Notes: generated from the sequence alone by a model not told the origin. DNA of 64,000 nt from Austropuccinia psidii (GCA_023105745.1 JALGQZ010000015.1:15660499-15724498), one strand, 5' to 3'. Shown: positions 36,426-50,746, counted from the stretch's first letter. Translations and numbers: made by a program.

Positions 36426-38429
36426 TGTAAGGTTTGACTATGAAACAATAAGTAAAAATTACTAATTTATTACTTATTGTACTTTGAATGTCCTTATGAA
36501 TTGAATAAATAAGATTAAAAATATGATAATACTAGATAATTATTATTATTATGGCGTAAAATAATTATATTATTAAATAAATATAATAATATAATTTATA
36601 TTATGAAAATATAATATGATAAATAAATATATTAATATAAAATAATTAATATATTTAAAAAGCTCTTTATTATTGCTACCAACAAATAATAAAGGCATAA
36701 AAAATTGCTTTTTATTAATAAAAAACAATTAATAACAATAATATTACTAATATTAAAGTTATGAATTAATATAAATACTATTTATATTAATTAAAGAATT
36801 ATTAAGAGAGTAATAATAGAGAAATTATTATAATAAGAGAAAATAACATACTTTTAACACTTAATATAATAATTTTGAAGTATTTACGCCAAAAAATATA
36901 AATACAACTTTTTCAAATTGTATTTACAATAAAAATAAAGAAAATTACAAATTATTCTGGATTTTAACGTGGAAATGAGTTTTTAAAGAGATTTTTAGCA
37001 AAAACAATTAAATAAATGATTTAATCACGTCAAAATAGATGATTACAACAAGGTGGTCTTTGGTCTTTAATAATATAATAGTTTTATATATAAGGAATAA
37101 AGAAATTACCTTTGATTTAATTGATTTAATGTTTTTGATGCGTCTGAGGGGAAAATAGAGTAAAAAGAGCTCTATTTATAGTAAATACCTCCCTCCTAGA
37201 GTCCAACAGGCTTCTAGTAGACGTGTACTGATCATACCCACTGGAATTGATCAATATTTTAAGGTTTGGAGATGATTACATCATTATGACACCATTATTT
37301 AGAGTTATCACTATAACTCTAAGTTTGATGACATCAGAGGCTTGGCAGAACCCCAAATTTCGTGGATTTTATTAGTTTTAGTCATAAACTAATAGTATTC
37401 ACCAATTTTATCACTCTTAAGACTGTTAAACTTAATTTAAGGTTACTGTGAGTGATCATAACTGCCCAAATTAAGCTCAAACTTTGATCCTCAATACCTT
37501 TTGAGATTTACACGCTACAGCAATTCAGAGAGTGAATTCTGATAGCCTGGCATAACCCTATTATGCTGCCAAGAGCCTTTCATTACATCATCAAAACTCT
37601 AATTTTGATGATTTTTCTTGTAACTCATCTTTTCTGTCGAAATTCAATATTTTAAACTTCAAACCTTCATTTCAGGGGGTTATACCCTGAATTTAATAAT
37701 AAAAATTACATCATTATTCACAAATGAACTAGTAGAATCCAACTGTATACTTTTTTTTAAGTTTGGAACACTTTCACAACAAAGTGGTCCACAGCTCTGT
37801 TGATTTTTATCAATATTTCATCATAGGTTTTGAACTTGTTTATAGTTTGTAAAATAAAGTTTACATCTGTGCTCTTACAGTAATTACGTGGTAACTTTAT
37901 TTTTGGTTCATCATTCTATCATCTATAGTTTAGGAGATATTAGCTATGATCCTTGAATATATGCGTTGACCAAAAAAGTGCATATATTCAGGTTAATTCC
38001 TTAAGTATTAACTTTGGAAATTAGCTTATTAATTGTTTTATGTGTGGATGTTCGTGGTAAATCCACTGGTACAATTTATTTCACATGTTGTTTCATTAGT
38101 TCCTGAGATAAATAAGGTTTTATGGTTTTTATAAGGTATTATACCTTATAATTCATTAAATATTGACTTTAATAATATGCCATAAAAATGGTATATGTGT
38201 ATTTTACCATGGGGAATCCAATGGTATAATTCCATTTACATGCTGATTCATTGGTTTTTAAGTTAAACCAATTTTTGTACCAATTTATGGTATTTTTTGT
38301 ATATTTAAGTAATTATTTTTAATGTAGAATTGTTCTAAGTAATTTTAATATAATTATATTAAAGGTATAATTATTCTAAGTCTTTTTTGTGACCTTATTG
38401 GGTATGTGGTCATATCTCAAAGGCTCACA
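36426..38429 (-). repeat. 3' LTR of gypsy copy 3
   Basis: A 2004-bp LTR with subfamily A marker (CACTCTTAAGACTG near 37411). It shares the marker with its partner and with the 5' LTR of copy 1. The 3' LTR also lacks the copy 2-type block, though the partner LTR retains a version of it near 45950-45970. Confidence 0.93.
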
Positions 38430-38562
38430 TTCCCTACCACCAAAAAAGATTGTACCACAATCTGATATGTGTGATTAGGGTATCATCCACTGTCCTACCT
38501 CTTCATTAGACTTTATCAGTCCTGAAGGTCAAAAATGCTTGATTTTGTTATTCTTTAGGTTT

Positions 38563-41500
38563 TCATTCATGTGTAAACCTCCTCAGTAGTTTATCAGCAT
38601 TTGTTATATCTTTCTCAAGTAGCCATTCATCTTCTTGAGTTGGATTTCTATACCTTACAAGGTATTCTCTTTCTTTTTTGTTCCTTGTCCTTCTTTCTTT
38701 AAGGACTTTTACAATTCTTTTTTCTTCTCCTTCTTCCAAAGGGGGAATTTCAAGTGGGGGTTTATTTCTTAGTGGAAATAATTCCTTGTCACTTGAGCTG
38801 TAAGGTTTTATAAGACTTACAGGGAAAGTTGGGTGTTTATTCAATAAATCACCTGTAAGTTCCAATTGTACAGCATTGGGTCCATGAAGTGCTTTTACCA
38901 TAAATGGTCCTGCAAAGGAATCTTTCAATTTCTTTGTTCCTTTTATGTTATTAAAGTTAAGAGTTGATACCAATACCAAATCTCCTATTTTGAAGTCAGG
39001 TGGTTTATGACTTTTGTCCCATCTTTCTTTTGCATATTTGAAAGAGTCTTGCATGCATCTGTTTGCATGGTGTCTTGCTTTGTCAAGCATTATCTTAAAA
39101 CTGCTTGCTGTTGGATGTATGTCCACTAAGTCCTTTTTGAGGGTATCATAAGGAAGTCTTGGATTCCAACCTTTCTCTAGCATTGCTGGTGTTTTGCCAG
39201 TAGAAGAATGGATTGATGTCTTATATGCCAGTTCAAGTGCTGGTATTAGTGTACACCAATCATGGGTGAAACCATCAGAATCTTTGAATTCTAGCCCATA
39301 AGCACAGAATCTTCTGATCATGTCCTCTAAGGTCTGTATCATTCTTTCTGCTAAACCATCAGTTTGGGGATGGTAAGCTGTTGAGAATGATAGCTTTGTT
39401 CCAAATAAGTTATGGAGATTTGTCCATAATGCTGAAGTGAACTTTGGGTCTCTGTCACTTATAATATTTTGGAATAAGCCTGTGTGGCTAATGACTTTAT
39501 TCCATATCATTATGGCTGTATCCATAGCTGTGTCATCTTTATTACATGGTAAGAACATGGGAGCTTTACTGTACCTGTCAACTAACACTAGACATGCATT
39601 ATAGCTCCTGTCTCCTCCTGAGGGTAGTGCTGTTACCCAATCCATATGAACTATTTCCCATGGGGATTTTGGTTCTTGGATTTGGATCATCATTGCAAAT
39701 TTCTTTCCTGTGGCTCTGTTGGCTTTTTGACATCTGTCACAGGTTTGGCAGTACTCTGCAACATCTTTCTTCCAATTTGGCCACCAAGAGCAGGTTTTCA
39801 CCCTCTCTAGTGTCCTATCTTCTGAGAGATGTCCAGATGCAACACTATCATGACACTAATGTAAAATAGTGTTTATTAGTGTTCTATCTGTTAATGCCAT
39901 AACACATGTGTGTTTTGTTCTATGGTAAAGGATTCCATCAAGGAGGTGGAATCTTCCTTCATCATATGCCTTTTTCCATATTTCATCTAGTTTTGATGAA
40001 AGTGATGGATCTTTGCAGTCTTTCATTAGAAGTTGGCTTAAGATATGGCAATTTTTGTCTGTCTTATAGCTTTCTTTAACTTGGTTAAAGAATTCTGTGC
40101 CTATGTCTGTGACACATATTCCTTCTATATGGTGCTCTTCTTGAGGTACCCATGCTGGATTGTCAGGGGTATTTGCTAAAGCCCATCTGCTAAGACCATC
40201 TGCATTTTTATGAATATTTCCAGATTTATGTACAATAGTCATATTTCCTCTATATTCTTGGATAGCAATTTGCCATCTCAGCATATTTCTATTTGGAATC
40301 TTCATATTTAATAGTGATTTCACAGCATTACAGTCTGTGATTACATCAAATACTGTGCCATCCAAATAATAATGCAGTTTTTCTAAAGCCCACACTAGGC
40401 ATAAGCATTCCATTTGGCTTGCTCCATACCTTGCTTCTGTTGGCTTTATTTGCCTTGAAATGAAACAAATTGGTCCTTCCACTGGTTTATCATTGATAAT
40501 TTGTGTTTGGTTAAGTGCAGCACCTAATCCTTCTCCACAAGCATCAATGTATAGTTTGAAAGGTAGTTTCCAATCTGGAATTAGAAGAAATGGGGCATTT
40601 GTTAGTGAATTTTTCAATTCTTCATATGCCTTGACCCTTTCTTCAGTCATTTCATAAACTGTTTGTTGGTCACATAATTTATATAAGGATTTGGCAATTT
40701 TTTCAAAGTCCTTTATATGCTGTCTGTAGTAACCAGCAAATCCTAAAAATGATTGCATTTCTTTTTTGGTTTGAGGCATTGGTTTGAGTTGCACTGCTGC
40801 TACTTTATTTTTGTCTATGCCTAGACTAAGTCCAGATACAACATGTCCTAGTGCTTTTAATTCACTATATGCAAAATGACACTTTTTCAAAGAAATTTTC
40901 ATATTCACTTGGACTATTTTTTGTATTACCCTTTCTAGTCTTGTAAGGTGATTTTCCCAAGTTTCTGAGAAAACTATGATATCATCAATATAGATAATTA
41001 ACCATCCTTCTGATAATTCTTCAGGGAATATGGTATTCATCATTCTTTGATAATGGGAAGGTGCATTTTTTATCCCAAATGGCATTCTTAAGTATTCAAA
41101 AATTCCACAATGGACTATTATTCTTAGTAGTTTCTTGGCATTGTCTGTTAAGACATTTTGATGAAAACCCTTAAGAGCATCCATAGTTGTAATGAACTTA
41201 GCTTGTGACAATTGGGTCAATGTCTCATGGATTCTTGGTATTGGATATCTGTCTGGAATGGTATAGGTGTTCAGGGCTCTGAAGTCTCCTACCATCCTTG
41301 ATTTTCCATTATGCCAAGTTATAATGACAGGTGTAGTAGCTTCTACTTGTTCATTATTTCCAACCTTTCTTAATACTCCAAGGTCCATTAATTCTTTATT
41401 GTGCACCTCTAAGGCTTCTCTAGCCCTTGGACTGGCTGGATAAGCAGGTCTTCTTAATAAAGGTGGGTAAGGTGTTTCTACATTAAGAATTATATCCACT

Positions 41501-44347
41501 TCATGTCCAATTATGGCACCTAGTGGCTCTTTGTCAGTTGCAAAGGCATTTTTATACTTAAATAAGAGGTCAATCAATTTTTCTTTCATTTTTTCTGTTA
41601 ATTCTTGATTGAATTCTGCCTCTTTAAGTTGTTCAGATATAAAAAGTTCTTTTTCTGGAATTTTTTCTTCCTTCTTAATAACTGTGATTTGTTTTTTGTT
41701 ATTTAAGAAGCCAAACGTTTGTCTTTTGTTATCTCCTATGGTAAAATATCTGTCTTTTTGGTTGGAGATATCTATACCATAGATTGATAAGTAGTCATTC
41801 CCAAGTATGAAATGATTACTAGTACAGTTGTCCATTACTACAAACTCTACTTTAATTCTGACACATTGTGAGGGATGAGGAAAAATTAGTGTTAAATCAA
41901 TTATTCCAAGGGGCTTCATGCTCTCACTTGCACTACTAAATTTGACACCTTGTATTGGCATAAGTTTTTCTTGCCAGTTTGGGACAATGGTTTTTAAATA
42001 ACTTTTGCCAACACAAGTGCAATATGCTCCTGTATCCAAGTTAACTTTTCCTTCTTGGTTATCAACCATAACAATACTTATACTTGATTTTCCAGCTGTA
42101 TATCCCATTCCTCTTGCAGGTTTGGTTCTATACATTTTGGCATCTTGTATGTTTGTCAGGTTTGTGTCAGATGTTCCAACTTGTGGTAAGTTTGAATTAA
42201 CATCCAGTACTTCATAAATTATATCAATATTATTAATTTGTGCATTAATTATATTGATTTAATCACTTTCAGAGCTTTCTGACTCTTCTGTCTCTTTTTC
42301 AGAGTCATATTCCTCTTCTTTGTCATTGTGGTTTTCTGTTTCCACAATTTCATTAATCTTTGCTTTTTTAAGGCAATTATTGGCTAAGTGTCCAATACCT
42401 CCACATTTATGGCATTTTCTTTGCTCATTATTGTTGGATGTATTGGGCTTAAAGGATTCTTTTGATTTATCTTTTTTGATAAATGGTTTATTTGGGCTTT
42501 TAATGTCCAATTTTTTTCAAGTCCTGCCAATTTTTGTTCTTGTAACTATATCTTCTAGTGCATTTATATACTCTTCTGTGGAGCATGGCTCTATACACCT
42601 GCTTCTTAGGGCATGTTCTAGTTCCCCTCCACATTTTTTAAGTATTTTCATGTGCACCATCTTTTGTGACATTTCTGGGTACAGTGCATTAAGCTTTTCA
42701 ACTTGTTTCAAGAACCAAGTTAAAGGTTTGTCTTTCTCTGGGTCAAAGAAAGAGTTTTCAAATGCATTTTCTATCTTATACCTCCAGGCATCATTTGTCC
42801 ACTTGGTGATTATTTCTTGCTTCCACCAAGACCAGGTATTTTTACCATTTGTTTGTCTTATGCCATAATACCATCTTTTTGCAGATTTCTCAAACAATGA
42901 ATGTAATCTTGCAGTGATTAATTCATCTGGTATGGCATAGTCTTCTTGTAACATGTCAATTGTTTTAATAAATGACATGTGGTCATATTCACCTTCTCCT
43001 GTGAATGTTGGCCATTCCTTCAATTGAGGTGCTTCCTTCATTAAGACTTGGTTATTATCTTGGTGACTCAAGTCTGTTATGAAAGGATTTGACAATTCCT
43101 CTTTTGTTTTAACAGGGCTTCTTATATGAGAAAATGGTGTTGATAACTTTGGCATATTTAAATTAGCCTCATTAATTTTATCCATTTTTTCAGTAATAAG
43201 CCTTAGTTCACTCTGAATATCATCTTTCAGATGCATTCTTGCTTCATCACTTTTTTCCACATGGTCCAAAAGTAATTTTTGGTGTGATGAAGTCTTTTCT
43301 TCAAATTTTTCTACAGAAATACTTAATTTATTTAATTTTTCTGTAAGATTGTCAATACTCACATCATAATTGATTTTCAAAGTCTTGTCTTTGATATCTT
43401 TTATGTATTTATACAATTCTTGTTGTCCTTGTATTAATTTTTGCGTATTGTCAATTAAATTCTTTGGTTTATTATTTCCAACAATAAACTTAATGTTGTC
43501 AACTTCTTTCTTGTTTTGCACAACAATTTTTGTTAAATAAGATAAATTGTTATTTATTTCTTGTAGTGATAGTAAACTATCTTTAATTTCTTTTAGAGGT
43601 AATATACTATTTTTAATTTCTGTTAAAGTATTTACAACATCTTTGGACAAGGTTATTTCTTTGGGAAATGAGGTTGTCTCATTCTTTGCTCTTCCTTGTC
43701 CTTGAATTCCATCAAGGTTATGGCCATGTTGAAAACATTGTCCATGGCATCCTTTTGGATTCTTGGGATCCTGTAGCTTGAGGAATATGGTTTCCTCCAA
43801 TTCTTTTTCTTGTTCTTCTTCCCTTGTTGGGGAAGTGGGCTGGCTTGGGGCTTGCTGGTAGAAGCTACTGGGGCTTCTTCCTTGGTTGCCTCCCTCTTTT
43901 TGGCGTGGTAATCCTTGATTTTTTTTGATTTGAGGTTTGCATGACAGTGGATTCCATCCATTGGAGTATTTCACTATCTCCTCCTTTTTGAGAAACTTTT
44001 TCAGGATGTGCCAGGAGTTCATCACTCCTTGGTGTATTTGAGGCAGCATTTCCCAATCTTTGTCCTTGTACACTGTGTAATACTGCTTGTACTGGCTCAT
44101 GTAGATGTATATTTGAGCCCTCTGAATGTGATTTGTACCTATTTGAGTTACTCATACTTAGCTCCAATTCAGGTTCAGATATCATGGGCATTTCTGGGAC
44201 TTGCCTTTGGGATAAGGCACTTCCTTGTGTGGATTCTGTTCCACTGGGGATATTGCCCCTTCTTTTCCCTTTTGAGGGATCAGTTCTACCTCTGAGTCCA
44301 GCTCCATCTGATTGGATGGAGTATTGGGAACCTCTTCTGGTAGTCAT
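38563..44347 (-). pseudogene. Gypsy copy 3 Gag-Pol, few nonsense changes
   Basis: The frame starts at ATG 44347 and ends at 38563. Long open blocks remain: 42517-44100 (527 codons; ORF1-type start MSQYKQ joined in frame to the coiled-coil and capsid segments), 39856-42135 (759 codons; protease LDTGAYC, RT YIDDIIV, RNase H) and 38563-39801 (412 codons; integrase and chromodomain). Stops are seen near 42517 (Trp to stop), 42258, 39855 and a premature end at 38563. An A8 run at 43919-43926 (A7 in copies 1 and 2) fuses the ORF1 and Gag frames, so frames differ upstream of it. Integrase core residues ([18 protein letters not shown]) are kept. Confidence 0.9.
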
Positions 44348-45089
44348 AATTTAAGAAAATAAGAAATAAAAGTATTTTAGGATAAAAATTCTTTTTATGG
44401 CAATTATAAAAGAGGTGCTCACCTTCAGAGTCTTGAATGGTGGGTCCTGGAAAGTCTAATTTCTTAGCTTTCTTTCTTTTGGTGATAACTGGTGTTGGAG
44501 AACTTTGACAAGTTTCTTCCACCAATCTCTCAACAGTAGCTTGGTTGTTTTCTGTTGGGTTATCTTCAAACACTAAAAAAGACAAATAAATATAATTCTT
44601 TTTATAAGAAGTGTTATTTTTTGGCAAGATATGGCAATTTTCCACGTAGAAATTGCTTTTATATCTTTTTTTTAAAAATTTGAAATGAATAAAGAAATGA
44701 ATAAAAAATAATAAAAAAACTAACTTTTTTTTTATTGGTTTTTTTTAATATTTTTTAATATTTTTTATATTTTTATTTTTAAAGAATAAAATAAAAAATG
44801 AATATGATTCTTTTACAAAATTAAATTATAAAAAATTCTTTTTAATTTATAAATTATCTTTTTTAATCACTAGAGTCACTCAAAGAAAGTTCTTGCAAGT
44901 CTAAGGATGTGAAAAAACCATGTGTAAGACAGTACAATTGCTTTCCAAATGCCTCAATAGCTTTTAAAATCAATAAAATATAAAATTATTATATAATTTT
45001 ATGATTATAAATATAATTTATTATTGGATAAACCCAATTAGAATCTTTTTAAAGGTCTTTTAAGTAAATATCACGGCCAGGCCCCCAAA

Positions 45090-47114
45090 TGTAAGGTTTG
45101 ACTATGAAACAATAAGTAAAAATTACTAATTTATTACTTATTGTACTCTGAATGTCCTTATGAATTGAATAAATAAGATTAAAAATATAATAATAATAAA
45201 TAATTATTATTATTATGGCGTAAAATAATTATATTATTAAATAAATATAATAATATAATTTATATTATGAAAATATAATATAATAAATAAATATATTCAT
45301 ATAAAATAATTAATATATTTAAAAAGCTCTTTATTATTGTTACCAACAAATAATAAAGGCGTAAAAAATTGCTTTTTATTAATAAAAAACAATTAATAAC
45401 AATAATATTACTAATATCAAAGTTATGAATTAATATAAATACTATTTATATTAATTAAAGAATTATTAAGAGAGTAATAATAGAGAAATTATTATAATAA
45501 GAGAAAATAGCCTACTTTTAACACTTAATATAATAATTTTGAAATATTTTACGCCAAAAAATATAAATACAACTTTTTCAAATTGTATTTACAATAAAAA
45601 TAAAGAAAATTACAAATTATTCTGGATTTTAACGTGGAAATGAGTTTTTAAAGATATTTTTAGCAAAAACAATTAAATAAATGATTTAATCACGTCAAAA
45701 TAGATGATTAAAACAAGGTGGTCTTTGGTCTTTAATAATATGATAGTTTTATATATAAGGAATAAAGAAATTACTTTTGATTTAATTGATTCAATGTTTT
45801 TGATGCGTCTGAGGGGAAAATAGAGTAAAAAGAGCTCTATTTATAGTAAATACCTCCCTCCTAGAGTCCAACAGGCTTCTAGTAGACGTGTACTGATCAT
45901 ACCCACTGGAATTGATCAATATTTTAAGGTTTGGAGATGATTACATCATTATCAAACCATATTACATCATTATTACACCATTATTTAGAGTTATCACTAT
46001 AACTCTAAGTTTGATGACATCAGAGGCTTGGCAGAACCCCAAATTTCGTGGATTTTATTAGTTTTAGTCATAAACTAATAGCATTTACCAATTTTATCAC
46101 TCTTAAGACTGTTAAACTTAATTTAAGGTTACTGTGAGTGATCATAACTGCTCAAATTAAGCTCAAACTTTGATCCTCAATACCTTTTAAGATTTACACG
46201 CTACAGCAATTCAGAGAGTGAGTTCTGATAGCCTGGCATAACCCTATTATGCTGCCAAGAGCTTTTCATTACATCATCAAAACTCTAATTTTGATGATTT
46301 TTCTTGTAACTCATCTTTTCTGTTGAAATTCAATATTTTAAACTTCAAACCTTGATTTCAGGGGGTTATACCCTGAATTTAATAATAAAAATTACATCAT
46401 TCTTCACAAATGAACTAGTAGAAGCCAACTGTATACTTTTTTTAAGTTTGGAACACTTTCACAACAAAGTGGTCAACAGCTCTGTTGATTTTTATCAATA
46501 TTTCATCATAGGTTTTAACCTTGTTTATAATTTGTAAAATAAAGTTTATATCTGTGCTCTTACAGTAATTACGTGGTAGCTTTATTTTTGGTTCATCATT
46601 CTATCATGTATAGTTTAGGAGATATTAGCTATGATCCTTGAATATATGCGTTGACCAAAAAAGTGCATATATTCAGGTTAATTCCTTAAGTATTAACTTT
46701 GGAAATTAGCTTATTAATTGTTTTATTTGTGGATGTTCGTGGGAAATCCACTGGTACAATTTATTCCACATGTTGTTTCATTAGTTCTTGAGATAAATAA
46801 GGTTTTATGGTTTTTATAAGGTATTATACCTTATAATTCATTAAATATTGACTTTACAGATATGCCATAAAAATGGTATATGTGTATTTTACCATGGGGA
46901 ATCCAATGGTATAATTTATTTTACATGTTGATTCATTGGTTTTTAAGTTAAACCAATTTTTGTACCAATTTATGGTATTTTTTGTATATTTAAGTAATTA
47001 TTTTTAATGTATAATTATTCTAAGTAATTTTAATATAATTATATTAAAGGTATAATTATTCTAAGTCTTTTTTGTGACCTTATTGGGTATGTGGTCATAT
47101 CTCAAAGGCTCACA
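45090..47114 (-). repeat. 5' LTR of gypsy copy 3
   Basis: A 2025-bp LTR, subfamily A marker near 46099. The primer-binding site complement is at about 45070-45087, and the TATA box (reversed) is near 45838-45846. Confidence 0.93.
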
Positions 47115-47119
47115 GAAAG

Positions 47120-47353
47120 AATCATTTTTTGGGTATAAAACCTTATGGGTGTACCCATACCTTAGGTTATTTTTGGTGTAAAATCCAAAAAATGAAATAA
47201 TAATTATAACTTTTTGTATCCAAAAAGAAATAGTAATTATTTCTTTTATTTTTTATTTTAAATTCAATTTAAAAGTCTTTTCAAGACTGAATCAACTGTA
47301 TATAAAGTTATTTGTGACCTTATAGGATAGGTATGTCATATATATATCACACA
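47120..47353 (-). repeat. R2 dispersed repeat, copy B, part 2 (terminal end)
   Basis: Reads inward from TGTGTGATATATATATGAC (reverse complement at 47353) through ACATACC and ATAAGGTCACAAATAA. It matches 59112-59350 and directly continues 34987-36425 across gypsy copy 3. The terminal words resemble the start of the gypsy LTR (TGTGAG...GAGATATG...ATAAGGTCACAA). Confidence 0.75.
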
Positions 47354-48963
47354 GGATCATAAATTGATTCAAACCTTAATATAATTCTATTAATAATTTA
47401 ATTTAATCTAATAAAAAAAAAATTCCAAAAAAAAAAAAGATATTCTAAAATAATTTAAACCTTCATATTTTTTTTTTTTTTTTTTAGAATATAAATCAAT
47501 TCAATTAATTTTTTTTTTTTTTTTTTTTTTTGATATATTAAGGTAAAATAGTTGATATAAATTGTTTCTTTTTTTTTATATATTTATTTTTTAAATCATA
47601 TTTATAAATCATTTTGGAATTTTGTAAATTTTGGTATTACCTTTATAAATTTATAAATCTTAACATAATAATAAAATTTAGAATAAGAATCTTTTTATGA
47701 AAGTTTAACTCAAGAAATTATATAATAATCTATTTAAAGTGTTTTTTACAATATAATATGAGAAAACTTCTTTTTTTTTTTTTTTTTTTTTTTTAATTTG
47801 TATTTGTTCTTAATGAAAGGGTAAAATAATTTATTAAAGTATAATTAATTAAAAGGAAGATAAATAAATAATCTGAAACCTTTTTTTTTTTGGACTTAAA
47901 CTTTAAGTGGGAAAAATATAAATTTAGAAAAATGTCCAATCAGAATCAAAATATGGTCTAAACCATGTTTCAATTATTTAATATTAATCATTAAGAAATT
48001 TTAAAGGAATTGACACTTTCAGTATATTTTTTTTATGTGGATCTGTGAAGAGTATCTGTTTTGAAATTTTTAAATCCATAAATTAATTATCTTTATAAAA
48101 AATTAAGTATTTATGAAAATTAATCATTAACTATATTATTTAATTTATAAGATTATAATAAATATTTTAAAATATATAAATTTTAAAATTGAATAAAATA
48201 ATGTTTAAAATTTTTAAAATTGAAACAATTTAATTAATATTAATTTCAAAAAAATATTTGAACAAGATTTAAGGGAAATTAAGGTTTTTTAGATTTCATT
48301 TACATGAAACTATTCTTTACAGGCTAATAGAATCTAGAGACTCAGTAAGTTAATACTTACTTATTGGAATAAAAAAGAATATATCAATTCTTAATTATTA
48401 TTATTATTCATATATTGAGTCCATATACTCTTATTGTTCTTTACTAAATTTTTGTTAAAACATAAAATTAATTAATAATATTTTTAAAAAGAGGAAACAG
48501 AAATATAAAAACTAAAAAAGATATTTTTAAAAAAAATGGTTTTTTAAACAAATAATTAATTTAAATGATAGAAAAAATGTAGGATAAAAACATTTATTAT
48601 AGTTGATCTGAATTTTATCTCATTATTAAAATTAAGATTATTTTTTTTTTATATATATATATATTTTTGAGGAAAGAATTGAAAAAAAAAAAATAATCCT
48701 ATTTATTACCTTAAAATATTTTCTTATTTCTTTTATTTAATTTTGAATTTTATTATTAATTTTTTATTATGAAATCTTATTTTTCATTACTTTTTTTTTG
48801 ATTTTTCTTTTTTTTTAAAAATCTTAATTAGTTTATTTTTATATTTGTAAAATTTTGTTTTGATTTAATTTTATGTTATGTTTTTAAATTCAAATTCAAG
48901 GAGAAATATTCTTTTTAAAAGACTTTTTTACTGTAAAATTCTTTACATGTGTCAAGTTCCTTA
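47354..48963. other. AT-rich intergenic stretch
   Basis: Long T and A runs (for example 47509-47531, 47770-47794) and no protein-like reading frame outside the Tc1 element. An open frame from 48878 to 49291 spans the left end of that element and is not credible as a gene. Confidence 0.6.
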
Positions 48964-50744
48964 CAGTACAGGACCTGTAAGGGCTGATTATGTAATATTG
49001 TCAACAATCATTGACAATTTTTACAGTACAGTGCCCTACCAGTTAAATGAAAACACAGAAGGGCTTTCAAACCTTCTTTCAGCCATGAATCAGCCTCCTG
49101 GAGTGAGATTCTTATTTGTCACAGGCTGGACACTCACTACAACTCTCTTTGCCTTTTTTTTTTCTTATATTTTTCCAAAATTTGTCATACAAAATGAAAA
49201 ACTGCAATTACTGAAACAATTATTCAACTCACAAACCTATCTCATTCATCACCTCATTACAAAGAGGTATTTTTTTTCTCATTACACTTAAATCACAAAC
49301 ACTGACAGTATTTTTTATAGATGCCTTACCTTGATGTCAAAGTGCATGGGAAAATTGTGGGAATGAAAAAAGAAGGACTCAGCTATTGAGAAATTTTTGA
49401 GTTGAGTGGGATCCCATTGACAACTTTCTAAGATAAAATGATGAAGTTTCAACACATTGGGACTGTCAAGACCCAGATAAAGACTGGCCGACCAACCATC
49501 CTCAAGGAATGGTATTTCCAAAAGCTCAACCACATAATAAACTGGTGTTATTGTCTTACAGTTGCTCAAGTCACAAATCTCATGGTGTCTCAGGTTTCCA
49601 ATTGAACCATCCAACGTGAGATCCATGAGCTCAGCAAATCATCTCAGATAGCACCCAAGAAACCTTACCTCCAACTGGAGGATTTCCAAGCTTGCCTCAC
49701 CTTTGCCCAGGCCCACATCAACTGGACAATTTATTATTGAGTCCGGTTTATCTGGACTGATGAGTTGTCTTTTGAATTGGGTAAGTTTTGTTTGGGGACT
49801 AATTCTCATGTGATTGACTTTTTAGGTAAAAAAAAGTTGATTGTGTTTGCATGTGTAGAACTTCCAGAAAGAAGTGGATTATGGAGAACCTGGCTGTCAA
49901 CCACCATTCGGGCCAACAGTTGGTCATGATATGGGGAGCCATCTGTGCCGCCAAACAATCCTTTCTGGAAATATTGGAAGGGCGCCTCACCCCATCCAAA
50001 ATCATTAGCCAATCCTATTTCCCTGCCCTGGGTTCTTTCACCAATCATATGGAGACTGCCCCATGGATCCAAGGTAGGCATTGGCTCATTTACATGGAGG
50101 ACAATGCCCCAATCCACAGCCTCCAATTCAACAACAAAATTGCTTGAAAAAAATGAACTGGCCTACTCACTCACCTGATCTCAACCCAATAAAAAATGTT
50201 TGGAAGTTAATGAATGGCACGATTGCAAAATTATACCAGCCACAAAACGTTGCCAAATTGCAAAAATCAATCCAAGCCGCTTGGGATGATGTCTATTGAA
50301 GAACTTTGGAAAACCTGCTCTTATCAATGCACCAGAAAATGAAGATGGTCATTTAAAAATGAGGTGGCTGTACCTCTTTCTAAATGGTAGGCCTTTTTTT
50401 CATAGTTTACCTTTCCTTTGAGCTAACCCACTTTCTTACCCTATCTATTATAGGCAACATGTCAACCACCTTTTTTTTTGTAATTATTTTCTTTTAATTA
50501 TATTTTTTTTGTTATTTTTGAATACTATTTTACTTTAAACATTGTTTTTAAGTGCTTATGCTAGTGTGGATGACTTGTACTTCCAAAAAAAAAGTAAAAA
50601 TGTTTTTGTGCTTGAATTAAGAAAAAATGGGGCCTGTGAGTGACAATGAATGTGTAGCAAAAGAAAATACATTGCCCTGCCTGGAATGTTTTGTTTGCAT
50701 AACATTGGAAGGGAGCTGTAGCTGCTATTACAGGCCCTGTACTG
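48964..50744 (+). mobile_element. Tc1-type DNA transposon, 1.78 kb, inactive
   Basis: The terminal inverted repeats are CAGTACAGGACCTGTAA at 48964-48980 and, reversed at the right end, CAGTACAGGGCCTGTAA (50728-50744): 16 of 17 match. Each end is flanked by TA (48962-48963 and 50745-50746), the expected Tc1/mariner target. An extra copy of TTACAGTACAG lies inside the left end at 49021. The internal transposase is broken. Confidence 0.88.
49458..50299 (+). pseudogene. Tc1-like transposase, frameshifted, with catalytic E-to-K
   Basis: Plus-strand remnants in order: KTGRPTIL linker between helix-turn-helix units, REIHELSKSSQIAPKKPYL, FAQAHINWTI, WTDELSFELG with the first Asp (49759-49761), ENLAVNHHSGQQLVMIWGAI, YMEDNAPIH with the second Asp (50100-50102), and NWPTHSPDLNPIKNVW, where the third catalytic residue is Lys (50192-50194) instead of Glu. 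Stops occur near 49591 and at 49738 (a Trp-to-TGA change). A 45-nt GT-AG intron fits at 49781-49825, followed by an A-run frameshift, and another frame change lies near 50145. The family moves DNA by cut-and-paste at TA. This copy cannot encode an active enzyme. Confidence 0.85.
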
Positions 50745-50746
50745 TA

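Larger units (their letters stand above)
36426..47114 (-). mobile_element. Ty3/gypsy LTR retrotransposon copy 3
   Basis: A full-length reversed element: 3' LTR 36426-38429, internal 38430-45089, 5' LTR 45090-47114. The 5-bp duplication GAAAG is perfect (36421-36425 and 47115-47119), and R2 sequence resumes on the right, so the insertion site is clear. It has fewer breaks in Gag-Pol than copy 2. Confidence 0.95.

Noticed and set aside
48878..49291. Plus-strand 137-codon frame with an ATG
   Set aside because: It runs across the left terminus of the Tc1 element and consists mostly of translated terminal-repeat and AT-rich sequence.
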